The position numbers and the translations under genes were made by a program. The notes under the pieces were generated by a model. That model saw nothing but the letters and a program-made list of their open reading frames with translations, did not search any database and had not been told where the DNA came from. This document shows, piece after piece, positions 15,001-30,000 of a stretch of 64,000 nt of DNA. Source of the stretch: Cladorhizidae sp. MBARI D1340-BT2 (lineage: Eukaryota > Porifera > Demospongiae > Poecilosclerida > Cladorhizidae); the NCBI GenBank assembly GCA_028752905.1, contig JAQNBH010000003.1, positions 39,989,354 through 40,053,353 on the forward strand, given 5' to 3'. Each line of letters starts with the position of its first letter. Position 1 is the stretch's first letter.

Positions 15001-18000
15001 ATGCTAAGTGTATAACTATGCTAGGTATATAACCATGCTAGGTGTATAACAATGTTAATTGTATAAGCATGCTAGGTGTATAACTATGCTAGGTATATAA
15101 CCATGCTAGGTATATAACCATGCTAGGTATATAACCATGCTAGGTATATAACCATGCTAGGTATATAACCATGATAGGTGTATAACCATGCTAAGTGTAT
15201 AACTATGCTAGGTATATAACCATGCTAGGTGTATAACAATGCTAATTGTATAAGCATGCTAGGTGTATAACAATGCTAGGTATATAACCATGCTAGGTAT
15301 ATAACCATGCTAGGTGTATAACCATGCTAGGTGTATAACCATGCTAGGTGTATAACCATGCTAGGTATATAACCATGCTAGGTGTATAACCATGCTAATT
15401 GTATAACCATGCTAGGTGTATAACCATGCTAGGTGTATAACCATGCTAGGTGTATAACCATGCTAATTGTATAACCATGCTAGGTGTATAACTATGCCAG
15501 GTATATAACCATGCTAGGTATATAACCATGCTAGGTATATAACCATGCTAAGTATATAACCATGCTAGGTGTATAACCATGCTAGGTGTATAACCATGCT
15601 AGGTGTATAACGATGCTAATTGTATAACCATGCTAGGTGTATAACTATGCTAGGTATATAACCATGCTAGGTATATAACCATGCTAGGTATATAACCATG
15701 CTAGGTATATAACCATGCTAGGTGTATAACCATGCTAGGTGTATAACCATGCTAGGTGTATAACTATGCTAGGTATATAACCATGCTAGGTGTATACCCA
15801 TGCTAATTGTATAACCATGCTAGGTGTATAGGTATATAACCATGCTAGGTATATAACCATTCTAGGTATATAACCATGCTAGGTATATAACCATGATAGG
15901 TGTATAACAATGCTAATTGTATAAGCATGCTAGGTGTATAACTATGCTAGGTATATAACCATGCTAGGTATATAACCATGCTAGGTATATAACCATGCTA
16001 GGTATATAACCATGCTAGGTATATAACCATGCTAGGTATATAACCATGCTAGGTATATAACCATGATAGGTGTATAACCATGCTAAGTGTATAACTATGC
16101 TAGGTATATAACCATGCTAGGTGTATAACAATGTTAATTGTATAAGCATGCTAGGTGTATAACTATGCTAGGTATATAACCATGCTAGGTATATAACCAT
16201 GCTAGGTATATAACCATGCTAGGTATATAACCATGATAGGTGTATAACCATGCTAAGTGTATAACTATGCTAGGTATATAACCATGCTAGGTGTATAACA
16301 ATGCTAATTGTATAAGCATGCTAGGTGTATAACAATGCTAGGTATATAACCATGCTAGGTATATAACCATGCTAGGTGTATAACCATGCTAGGTGTATAA
16401 CCATGCTAGGTATATAACCATGCTAGGTGTATAACCATGCTAATTGTATAACCATGCTAGGTGTATAACCATGCTAGGTGTATAACCATGCTAGGTATAT
16501 AACCATGCTAGGTGTATAACCATGCTAGGTGTATAACCATGCTAATTGTATAACCATGCTAGGTGTATAACTATGCTAGGTATATAATCATGCTAGGTAT
16601 ATAACCATGCTAGGTATATAACCATGCTAGGTATATAACCATGCTAGGTGTATAACCATACTAGGTGTATAACTATGCTAGGTATATAACCATGCTAGGT
16701 GTATAACCATGCTAATTGTATAACCATGCTAGGTGTATAACTATGCTAGGTATATAACCATGCTAGATATATAACCATGCTAGGTATATAACCATGCTAA
16801 GTATATAACCATGCTAGGTGTATGACCATGCTAGGTATATAAACATGCTAGGTATATAACCATGCTAGGTGTATAACCATGCTAGGTATATAACCATGCT
16901 AGGTATATAACCATGCTAGGTATATAACCATGCTAAGTATATAACCATGCTAGGTATATAACCATGCTAGGTGTATAACCATGCTAAGTGTATAACTATG
17001 CTAGGTATATAACCATGCTAGGTGTATAACCATGCTAATTGTATAACCATGCTAGGTATATAACCATGCTAGGTATATAACCATGCTAGGTGTATAACCA
17101 TGCTAGGTGTATAACCATGCTAGGTATATAACCATGCTAGGTGTATAACCACGCTAGGTATATAAACATGCTAGGTATAATTAAAACCATGCTAGGTGTA
17201 TAACCAAGCTAGGTATATAACCATGCTAGGTGTATAACCATGCTAGGTGTATAACTATGCTAGGTATATAACCATGTTAGGTGTATAACCATGCTAATTG
17301 TATAACCATGCTAGGTATATAACCATGCTAGGTATATAACCATGCTAGGTGTATAACCATGCTAGGTGTATAACCATGCTAGGTATATCACCATGCTAGG
17401 TGTATAACCATGCTAGGTATATAACCATGCTAGGTCTATAAACATGCTAGGTATATAACCATGCTAGGTGTATAACCATGCTAATTGTATAACCATGCTA
17501 GGTGTATAACTATGCCAGGTATATAACCATGCTAGGTATATAACCATGCTAGGTATATAACCATGCTAGGTGTATAACCATGCTAGGTGTATAACGATGC
17601 TAATTGTATAACCATGCTAGGTGTATAACTATGCTAGGTATATAACCATGCTAGGTATATAACCATGCTAGGTATATAACCATGCTAGGTATATAACCAT
17701 GCTAGGTGTATAACCATGCTAGGTGTATAACTATGCTAGGTATATAACCATGCTAGGTGTATAACCATGCTAATTGTATAACCATGCTAGGTGTATAACC
17801 ATGCTAGGTATATAACCATGCTAGGTATATAACCATGCTAGGTATATAACCATTCTAGGTATATAACCATGCTAGGTGTATAACCATGCTAGGTATATAA
17901 CCATGCTAGGTATATAACCATGCTAGGTATATAACCATGCTAGGTGTATAACCATGCTAGGTGTATAGCTATGCTAGGTATATAACAATGCTAGGTGTAT

Positions 18001-21000
18001 AACCATGCTAATTGTATAACCATGCTAGGTGTATAACTATGCTAGGTATATAACCATGCTAGGTATATAACAATGCTAGGTATATAACCATGCTAGGTAT
18101 ATCACCATGCTAGGTGTATAACCATGCTAGGTATATAACCATGCTAGGTCTATAAACATGCTAGGTATATAACCATTCTAGGTGTATAACCATGCTAATT
18201 GTATAACCATGCTAGGTGTATAACTATGCCAGGTATATAACCATGCTAGGTATATAACCATGCTAGGTATATAACCATGCTAGGTATATAACCATGCTAG
18301 GTGTATAACCATGCTAGGTGTATAACCATGCTAGGTGTACAACGATGCTAATTGTATAACCATGCCAGGTTTATAACTATGCTAGGTATATAACCATGCT
18401 AGGTATATAACCATGCTAGGTATATAACCATGCTAGGTATATAACCATGCTAGGTGTATAACCATGCTAGGTATATAACCATGCTAGGTATATAACCATG
18501 ATAGGTATATAACCATGCTAGGTGTATAACCATGCTAGGTGTATAACTATGCTAGGTATATAACCATGCTAGGTGTATACCCATGCTAATTGTATAACCA
18601 TGCTAGGTGTATAGGTATATAACCATGCTAGGTATATAACCATTCTAGGTATATAACCATGCTAGGTATATAACCATGATAGGTGTATAACAATGCTAAT
18701 TGTATAAGCATGCTAGGTGTATAACTATGCTAGGTATATAACCATGCTAGGTATATAACCATGCTAGGTATATAACCATGCTAGGTATATAACCATGCTA
18801 GGTATATAACCATGCTAGGTATATAACCATGCTAGGTATATAACCATGATAGGTGTATAACCATGCTAAGTGTATAACTATGCTAGGTATATAACCATGC
18901 TAGGTGTATAACAATGTTAATTGTATAAGCATGCTAGGTGTATAACTATGCTAGGTATATAACCATGCTAGGTATATAACCATGCTAGGTATATAACCAT
19001 GCTAGGTATATAACCATGCTAGGTATATAACCATGATAGGTGTATAACCATGCTAAGTGTATAACTATGCTAGGTATATAACCATGCTAGGTGTATAACA
19101 ATGCTAATTGTATAAGCATGCTAGGTGTATAACAATGCTAGGTATATAACCATGCTAGGTATATAACCATGCTAGGTGTATAACCATGCTAGGTGTATAA
19201 CCATGCTAGGTATATAACCATGCTAGGTGTATAACCATGCTAATTGTATAACCATGCTAGGTGTATAACCATGCTAGGTGTATAACCATGCTAGGTATAT
19301 AACCATGCTAAGTGTATAACCATGCTAGGTGTATAACCATGCTAATTGTATAACCATGCTAGGTGTATAACTATGCTAGGTATATAATCATGCTAGGTAT
19401 ATAACCATGCTAGGTATATAACCATGCTAGGTATATAACCATGCTAGGTGTATAACCATACTAGGTGTATAACTATGCTAGGTATATAACCATGCTAGGT
19501 GTATAACCATGCTAATTGTATAACCATGCTAGGTGTATAACTATGCTAGGTATATAACCATGCTAGATATATAACCATGCTAGGTATATAACCATGCTAA
19601 GTATATAACCATGCTAGGTGTATGACCATGCTAGGTATATAAACATGCTAGGTATATAACCATGCTAGGTGTATAACCATGCTAGGTATATAACCATGCT
19701 AGGTATATAACCATGCTAGGTATATAACCATGCTAAGTATATAACCATGCTAGGTATATATCCATGCTAGGTGTATAACCATGCTAAGTGTATAACTATG
19801 CTAGGTATATAACCATGCTAGGTGTATAACCATGCTAATTGTATAACCATGCTAGGTATATAACCATGCTAGGTATATAACCATGCTAGGTGTATAACCA
19901 TGCTAGGTGTATAACCATGCTAGGTATATAACCATGCTAGGTGTATAACCACGCTAGGTATATAACCATGCTAGGTATAATTAAAACCATGCTAGGTGTA
20001 TAACCAAGCTAGGTATATAACCATGCTAGGTGTATAACCATGCTAGGTCTATAAACATGCTAGGTATATAACCATGTTAGGTGTATAACCATGCTAATTG
20101 TATAACCATGCTAGGTATATAACCATGCTAGGTATATAACCATGTTAGGTGTATAACCATGCTAGGTGTATAACCATGCTAGGTATATCACCATGCTAGG
20201 TGTATAACCATGCTAGGTATATAACCATGCTAGGTCTATAACCATGCTAGGTATATAACCATGCTAGGTGTATAACCATGCTAATTGTATAACCATGCTA
20301 GGTGTATAACTATGCCAGGTATATAACCATGCTAGGTATATAACCATGCTAGGTATATAACCATGCTAGGTGTATAACCATGCAAGGTGTATAACGATGC
20401 TAATTGTATAACCATGCTAGGTGTATAACTATGCTAGGTATATAACCATGCTAGGTATATAACCATGCTAGGTATATAACCATGCTAGGTATATAACCAT
20501 GCTAGGTGTATAACCATGCTAGGTATATAACCATGCTAGGTATATAACCATGCTAGGTATATAACCATGCTAGGTGTATAACCATGCTAGGTGTATAACT
20601 ATGCTAGGTATATAACCATGCTAGGTGTATACCCATGCTAATTGTATAACCATGCTAGGTGTATAGGTATATAACCATGCTAGGTATATAACCATTCTAG
20701 GTATATAACCATGCAAGGTATATAACCATGATAGGTGTATAACAATGCTAATTGTATAAGCATGCTAGGTGTATAACTATGCTAGGTATATAACCATGCT
20801 AGGTATATAACCATGCTAGGTATATAACCATGCTAGGTATATAACCATGCTAGGTATATAACCATGCTAGGTATATAACCATGCTAGGTATATAACCATG
20901 ATAGGTGTATAACCATGCTAAGTGTATAACTATGCTAGGTATATAACCATGCTAGGTGTATAACAATGTTAATTGTATAAGCATGCTAGGAGTATAACTA

Positions 21001-24000
21001 TGCTAGGTATATAACCATGCTAGGTATATAACCATGCTAGGTATATAACCATGCTAGGTATATAACCATGCTAGGTATATAACCATGATAGTTGTATAAC
21101 CATGCTAAGTGTATAACTATGCTAGGTATATAACCATGCTAGGTGTATAACAATGCTAATTGTATAAGCATGCTAGGTGTATAACAATGCTAGGTATATA
21201 ACCATGCTAGGTATATAACCATGCTAGGTGTATAACCATGCTAGGTGTATAACCATGCTAGGTATATAACCATGCTAGGTGTATAACCATGCTAATTGTA
21301 TAACCATGCTAGGTGTATAACCATGCTAGGTGTATAACCATGCTAGGTATATAACCATGCTAGGTGTATAACCATGCTAGGTGTATAACCATGCTAATTG
21401 TATAACCATGCTAGGTGTATAACTATGCTAGGTATATAATCATGCTAGGTATATAACCATGCTAGGTATATAACCATGCTAGGTATATAACCATGCTAGG
21501 TGTATAACCATACTAGGTGTATAACTATGCTAGGTATATAACCATGCTAGGTGTATAACCATACTAATTGTATAACCATGCTAGGTGTATAACTATGCTA
21601 GGTATATAACCATGCTAGATATATAACCATGCTAGGTATATAACCATGCTAAGTATATAACCATGCTAGGTGTATGACCATGCTAGGTATATAAACATGC
21701 TAGGTATATAACCATGCTAGGTGTATAACCATGCTAGGTATATAACCATGCTAGGTATATAACCATGCTAAGTATATAACCATGCTAGGTATATAACCAT
21801 GCTAGGTGTATAACCATGCTAAGTGTATAACTATGCTAGGTATATAACCATGCTAGGTGTATAACCATGCTAATTGTATAACCGTGCTATGTATATAACC
21901 ATGCTAGGTATATAACCATGCTAGGTGTATAACCATGCTAGGTGTATAACCATGCTAGGTATATAACCATGCTAGGTGTATAACCACGCTAGGTATATAA
22001 CCATGCTAGGTATAATTATAACCATGCTAGGTGTATAACCAAGCTAGGTATATAACCATGCTAGGTGTATAACCATGCTAGGTGTATAACTATGCTAGGT
22101 ATATAACCATGTTAGGTGTATAACCATGCTAATTGTATAACCATGCTAGGTATATAACCATGCTAGGTATATAACCATGCTAGGTGTATAACCATGCTAG
22201 GTGTATAACCATGCTAGGTATATAACCATGCTAGGTGTATAACCACGCTAGGTATATAACCAAGCTAGGTATAATTATAACCATGCTAGGTGTATAACCA
22301 AGCTAGGTATATAACCATGCTAGGTGTATAACCATGCTAGGTATATAACCATGCTAGGTGTATAACCATGCTAGGTGTATAACTATGCTAGGTATATAAC
22401 CATGCTAGGTATATAACCATGCTAGGTATATAACTATGCTAGGTATATAACCATGCTAGGTGTATAACCATGCTAGGTGTATAACTATGCTAGGTATATA
22501 ACCATGCTAGGTGTATAACCATGCTAATTGTATAGCCATGCTAGGTGTATAACCATTCTAGGTATATAACCATGCTAGGTATATAACCATGCTAGGTATA
22601 TAACCATGCTAGGTATATAACCATGCTAGGTATATAACCATGCTAGGTGTATAACCATGCTAGGTGTATAGCTATGCTAGGTATATAACCATGTTAGGTG
22701 TATAACCATGTTAATTGTATAACCATGCTAGGTGTATAAATATGCTAGGTATATAACCATGCTAGGTATATAACCATGCTAGGTATATAACCATGCTAGG
22801 TATATAACAATTCTAGGTGTATAACCATGCTAGGTATATAACCATGCTAGGTATATAACCATGCTAGGTATATAACCATACTAGGTATATAACCATGCTA
22901 GGTGTATAACCATGCTAGGTATATAACCATGCTAGGTATATAACCATGCTAATTGTATAACCATGCTAGGTGTATAACTATGCCAGATATATAACCATGC
23001 TAGGTATATAACCATGCTAGGTATATAACCATACTAGGTATATAACCATGCTAGGTGTATAACCATGCTAGGTATATAACCATGCTAGGTATATAACCAT
23101 GCTAGGTATATAACCTTGCTCAGTGTATAACCATGCTAGGTGTATAACTATGCTAGGTATATAACCATGCTAGGTGTATAACCATGCTAATTGTATAACC
23201 ATGCTAGGTGTATAACTATGCTAGGTATATAACCATGCTAGGTATATAACCATGCTAGGTATATAACCATGCTAGGTATATAACCATGCTAGGTATATAA
23301 CCATGCTAGGTATATAACCATGATAGGTGTATAACAATGCTAATTGTATAAGCATGCTAGGTGTATAACTATGCTAGGTATATAACCATGCTAGGTATAT
23401 AACCATGCTAGGTATATAACCATGCTAGGTATATAACCATGCTAGGTATATAACCATGCTAGGTATATAACCATGCTAGGTATATAACCATGCTAGGTGT
23501 ATAACTATGCTAGGTATATAACCATGCTAGGTGTATAACAATGTTAATTGTATAAGCATGCTAGGTGTATAACTATGCTAGGTATATAACCATGCAAGGT
23601 ATATAACCATGCTAGGTATATAACCATGCTAGGTATATAACCATGCAAGGTATATAACCATGATAGGTGTATAACCATGCTAAGTGTATAACTATGCTAG
23701 GTATATAACCATGCTAGGTGTATAACAATGCTAATTGTATAAGCATGCTAGGTGTATAACAATGCTAGGTATATAACCATGCTAGGTATATAACCATGCT
23801 AGGTGTATAACCATGCTAGGTGTATAACCATGCTAGGTATATAACCATGCTAGGTGTATAACCATGCTAATTGTATAACCATGCTAGGTGTATAACCATG
23901 CTAGGTGTATAACCATGCTAGGTATATAACCATGCTAGGTGTATAACCATGCTAGGTGTATAACCATGCTAATTGTATAACCATGCTAGGTGTATAACTA

Positions 24001-27000
24001 TGCTAGGTATATAATCATGCTAGGTATATAACCATGCTAGGTATATAACCATGCTAGGTATATAACCATGCTAGGTGTATAACCATACTAGGTGTATAAC
24101 TATGCTAGGTATATAACCATGCTAGGTGTATAACCATGCTAATTGTATAACCATGCTAGGTGTATAACTATGCTAGGTATATAACCATGCTAGATATATA
24201 ACCATGCTAGGTATATAACCATGCTAAGTATATAACCATGCTAGGTGTATGACCATGCTAGGTATATAAACATGCTAGGTATATAACCATTCTAGGTGTA
24301 TAACCATGCTAGGTATATAACCATGCTAGGTATATAACCATGCTAGGTATATAAGCATGCTAAGTATATAACCATGCTAGGTATATAACCATGCTAGGTG
24401 TATAACCATGCTAAGTGTATAACTATGCTAGGTATATAACCATGCTTGGTGTATAACCATGCTAATTGTATAACCATACTAGGTATATAACCATGCTAGG
24501 TATATAACCATGCTAGGTGTATAACCATGCTAGGTGTATAACCATGCTAGGTATATAACCATGCTAGGTGTATAACCACGCTAGGTATATAACCATGCTA
24601 GGTATAATTATAACCATGCTAGGTGTATAACCAAGCTAGGTATATAACCATGCTAGGTGTATAACCATGCTAGGTGTATAACTATGCTAGGTATATAACC
24701 ATGCTAGGTGTATAACCATGCTAATTGTATAACCATGCTAGGTATATAACCATGCTAGGTATATAACCATGCTAGATGTATAACCATGCTAGGTGTATAA
24801 CCATGCTAGGTATATAACCATGCTAGGTGTATAACCACGCTAGGTATATAACCATGCTAGGTATAATTATAACCATGCTAGGTGTATAACCAAGCTAGGT
24901 ATATAACCATGCTAGGTGTATAACCATGCTAGGTATATAACCATGCTAGGTGTATAACCATGCTAGGTGTATAACTATGCTAGGTATATAACCATGCTAG
25001 GTATATAACCATGCTAGGTATATAACCATGCTAGGTATATAACCATGCTAGGTGTATAACCATGCTAGGTGTATAACTATGCCAGGTATATAACCATGCT
25101 AGGTGTATAACCATGCTAATTGTATAGCCATGCTAGGTGTATAACCATTCTAGGTATATAACCATGCTAGGTATATAACCATGCTAGGTATATAACCATG
25201 CTAGGTATATAACCATGCTAGGTGTATAACCATGCTAGGTATATAACCATGCTAGGTATATAACCATGCTAGGTATATAACCATGCTAGGTATATAACCA
25301 TGCTAGGTGTATAACCATGCTAGGTGTATAGCTATGCTAGGTATATAACCATGTTAGGTGTATAACCATGTTAATTGTATAACCATGCTAGGTGTATAAA
25401 TATGCTAGGTATATAACCATGCTAGGTATATAACCATGCTAGGTATATAACCTTGCTAGGTATATAACCATGCTAGGTGTATAACCATGCTAGGTATATA
25501 ACCATGCTAGGTATATAACCATGCTAGGTATATAACCATGCTAGGTGTATAACCATGCAAATTGTATAACCATGCTAGGTGTATAACTATGCCAGATATA
25601 TAACCATGCTAGGTATATAACCATGCTAGGTATATAACCATACTAGGTATATAACCATGCTAGGTGTATAACCATGCCAGGTATATAACCATGCTAGGTA
25701 TATAACCATGCTAGGTATATAACCATGCTCAGTGTATAACCATGCTAGGTGTATAACTATGCTAGGTATATAACCATGCTAGGTGTATAACCATGCTAAT
25801 TGTATAACCATGCTAGGTTTATAACTATGCTAGGTATATAACCATGCTAGGTATATAACCATGCTAGGTATATAACCATGCTAGGTATATAACCATGATA
25901 GGTGTATAACCATGCTAAGTATATAACTATGCTAGGTATATAACCATGCTAGGTATATAACCATACTAATTGTATAAGCATGCTAGGTGTATAACTATGC
26001 TAGGTATATAACCATGCTAATGCTAGGTATATAACCATGCTAGGTATATAACCATTCTAGGTGTATAACCATGCTAGGTGTATAACCATGCTAGGTGTAT
26101 AACTATGCTAGGTATATAACCATGCTAGGTATATAACCATGCTAGGTGTATAACCATGCTAATTGTATAACCATGCTAGGTGTATAACTATGCTAGGTAT
26201 ACAACCATGCTAGGTATATAACCATGCTAGGTATATAACCATGCTAGGTATATAACCATGCTAGGTATATAACCATGCTAGGTGTATAACCATGCTAGGT
26301 GTATAACTATGCTAGGTATATAACCATGCTAGGTATATAACCATGCTAGGTATATAACCATGCTAGGTGTATAACCATGCTAGGTGTATAACTATGCTAG
26401 GTATATAACCATGCTAGGTGTATACCCATGCTAATTGTATAACCATGCTAGGTGTATAGGTATATAACCATGCTAGGTATATAACCATGCTAGGTATATA
26501 ACCATGCTAGGTATATAACCATGATAGGTGTATAACAATGCTAATTGTATAAGCATGCTAGGTGTATAACTATGCTAGGTATATAACCATGCTAGGTATA
26601 TAACCATGCTAGGTATATAACCATGCTAGGTATATAACCATGCTAGGTATATAACCATGCTAGGTATATAACCATGCTAGGTATATAACCATGATAGGTG
26701 TATAACCATGCTAAGTGTATAACTATGCTAGGTATATAACCATGCTAGGTGTATAACAATGTTAATTGTATAAGCATGCTAGGTGTATAACTATGCTAGG
26801 TATATAACCATGCTAGGTATATAACCATGCTAGGTATATAACCATGCTAGGTATATAACCATGCTAGGTATATAACCATGATAGGTGTATAACCATGCTA
26901 AGTGTATAACTATGCTAGGTATATAACCATGCTAGGTGTATAACAATGCTAATTGTATAAGCATGCTAGGTGTATAACAATGCTAGGTATATAACCATGC

Positions 27001-30000
27001 TAGGTATATAACCATGCTAGGTGTATAACCATGCTAGGTGTATAACCATGCTAGGTATATAACCATGCTAGGTGTATAACCATGCTAATTGTATAACCAT
27101 GCTAGGTGTATAACCATGCTAGGTGTATAACCATGCTAGGTATATAACCATGCTAGGTGTATAACCATGCTAGGTGTATAACCATGCTAATTGTATAACC
27201 ATGCTAGGTGTATAACTATGCTAGGTATATAATCATGCTAGGTATATAACCATGCTAGGTATATAACCATGCTAGGTATATAACCATGCTAGGTCTATAA
27301 CCATACTAGGTGTATAACTATGCTAGGTATATAACCATGCTAGGTGTATAACCATGCTAATTGTATAACCATGCTAGGTGTATAACTATGCTAGGTATAT
27401 AACCATGCTAGATATATAACCATGCTAGGTATATAACCATGCTAAGTATATAACCATGCTAGGTGTATGACCATGCTAGGTATATAAACATGCTAGGTAT
27501 ATAACCATGCTAGGTGTATAACCATGCTAGGTATATAACCATGCTAGGTATATAACCATGCTAGGTATATAAGCATGCTAAGTATATAACCATGCTAGGT
27601 ATATAACCATGCTAGGTGTATAACCATGCTAAGTGTATAACTATGCTAGGTATATAACCATGCTTGGTGTATAACCATGCTAATTGTATAACCATACTAG
27701 GTATATAACCATGCTAGGTATATAACCATGCTAGGTGTATAACCATGCTAGGTGTATAACCATGCTAGGTATATAACCATGCTAGGTGTATAACCACGCT
27801 AGGTATATAACCATGCTAGGTATAATTATAACCATGCTAGGTGTATAACCAAGCTAGGTATATAACCATGCTAGGTGTATAACCATGCTAGGTGTATAAC
27901 TATGCTAGGTATATAACCATGCTAGGTGTATAACCATGCTAATTGTATAACCATGCTAGGTATATAACCATGCTAGGTATATAACCATGCTAGATGTATA
28001 ACCATGCTAGGTGTATAACCATGCTAGGTATATAACCATGCTAGGTGTATAACCACGCTAGGTATATAACCATGCTAGGTATAATTATAACCATGCTAGG
28101 TGTATAACCAAGCTAGGTATATAACCATGCTAGGTGTATAACCATGCTAGGTATATAACCATGCTAGGTGTATAACCATGCTAGGTGTATAACTATGCTA
28201 GGTATATAACCATGCTAGGTATATAACCATGCTAGGTATATAACCATGCTAGGTATATAACCATGCTAGGTGTATAACCATGCTAGGTGTATAACTATGC
28301 CAGGTATATAACCATGCTAGGTGTATAACCATGCTAATTGTATAGCCATGCTAGGTGTATAACCATTCTAGGTATATAACCATGCTAGGTATATAACCAT
28401 GCTAGGTGTATAACCATGCTAGGTATATAACCATGCTAGGTGTATAACCATGCTAGGTATATAACCATGCTAGGTATATAACCATGCTAGGTATATAACC
28501 ATGCTAGGTATATAACCATGCTAGGTGTATAACCATGCTAGGTGTATAGCTATGCTAGGTATATAACCATGTTAGGTGTATAACCATGTTAATTGTATAA
28601 CCATGCTAGGTGTATAAATATGCTAGGTATATAACCATGCTAGGTATATAACCATGCTAGGTATATAACCTTGCTAGGTATATAACCATGCTAGGTGTAT
28701 AACCATGCTAGGTATATAACCATGCTAGGTATATAACCATGCTAGGTATATAACCATGCTAGGTGTATAACCATGCAAATTGTATAACCATGCTAGGTGT
28801 ATAACTATGCCAGATATATAACCATGCTAGGTATATAACCATGCTAGGTATATAACCATACTAGGTATATAACCATGCTAGGTGTATAACCATGCCAGGT
28901 ATATAACCATGCTAGGTATATAACCATGCTAGGTATATAACCATGCTCAGTGTATAACCATGCTAGGTGTATAACTATGCTAGGTATATAACCATGCTAG
29001 GTGTATAACCATGCTAATTGTATAACCATGCTAGGTGTATAACTATGCTAGGTATATAACCATGCTAGGTATATAACCATGCTAGGTATATAACCATGCT
29101 AGGTATATAACCATGATAGGTGTATAACCATGCTAAGTATATAACTATGCTAGGTATATAACCATGCTAGGTATATAACCATACTAATTGTATAAGCATG
29201 CTAGGTGTATAACTATGCTAGGTATATAACCATGCTAATGCTAGGTATATAACCATGCTAGGTATATAACCATGCTAGGTGTATAACCATGCTAGGTGTA
29301 TAACCATGCTAGGTGTATAACTATGCTAGGTATATAACCATGCTAGGTATATAACCATGCTAGGTGTATAACCATGCTAATTGTATAACCATGCTAGGTG
29401 TATAACTATGCTAGGTATATAACCATGCTAGGTATATAACCATGCTAGGTATATAACCATGCTAGGTATATAACCATGCTAGGTATATAACCACGCTAGG
29501 TGTATAACCATGCTAGGTGTATAACTATTCTAGGTATATAACCATGCTAGGTATATAACCATGCTAGGTGTATAACCATGCTAATTGTATAACCATGCTA
29601 GGTGTATAACTATGCTAGGTATATAATCATGCTAGGTATATAACCATGCTAGGTATATAACCATGCTAGGTATATAACCATGCTAGGTGTATAACCATAC
29701 TAGGTGTATAACAATGCTATGTATATAACCATGCTAGGTGTATAACCATGCTAATTGTTTAACCATGATAGGTGTATAACCATGCTAGGTATATAACCAT
29801 GCTAGATGTATAACCACGCTAGGTATATAACCATGCTAGGTATAATTATAACCATGCTAGGTGTATAACCAAGCTAGGTATATAACCATGCTAGGTGTAT
29901 AAACATGCTAGGTATATAACCATGCTAGGTGTATAACCATGCTAGGTGTATAACTATGCTAGGTATATAACCATGCTAGGTATATAACCATGCTAGGTAT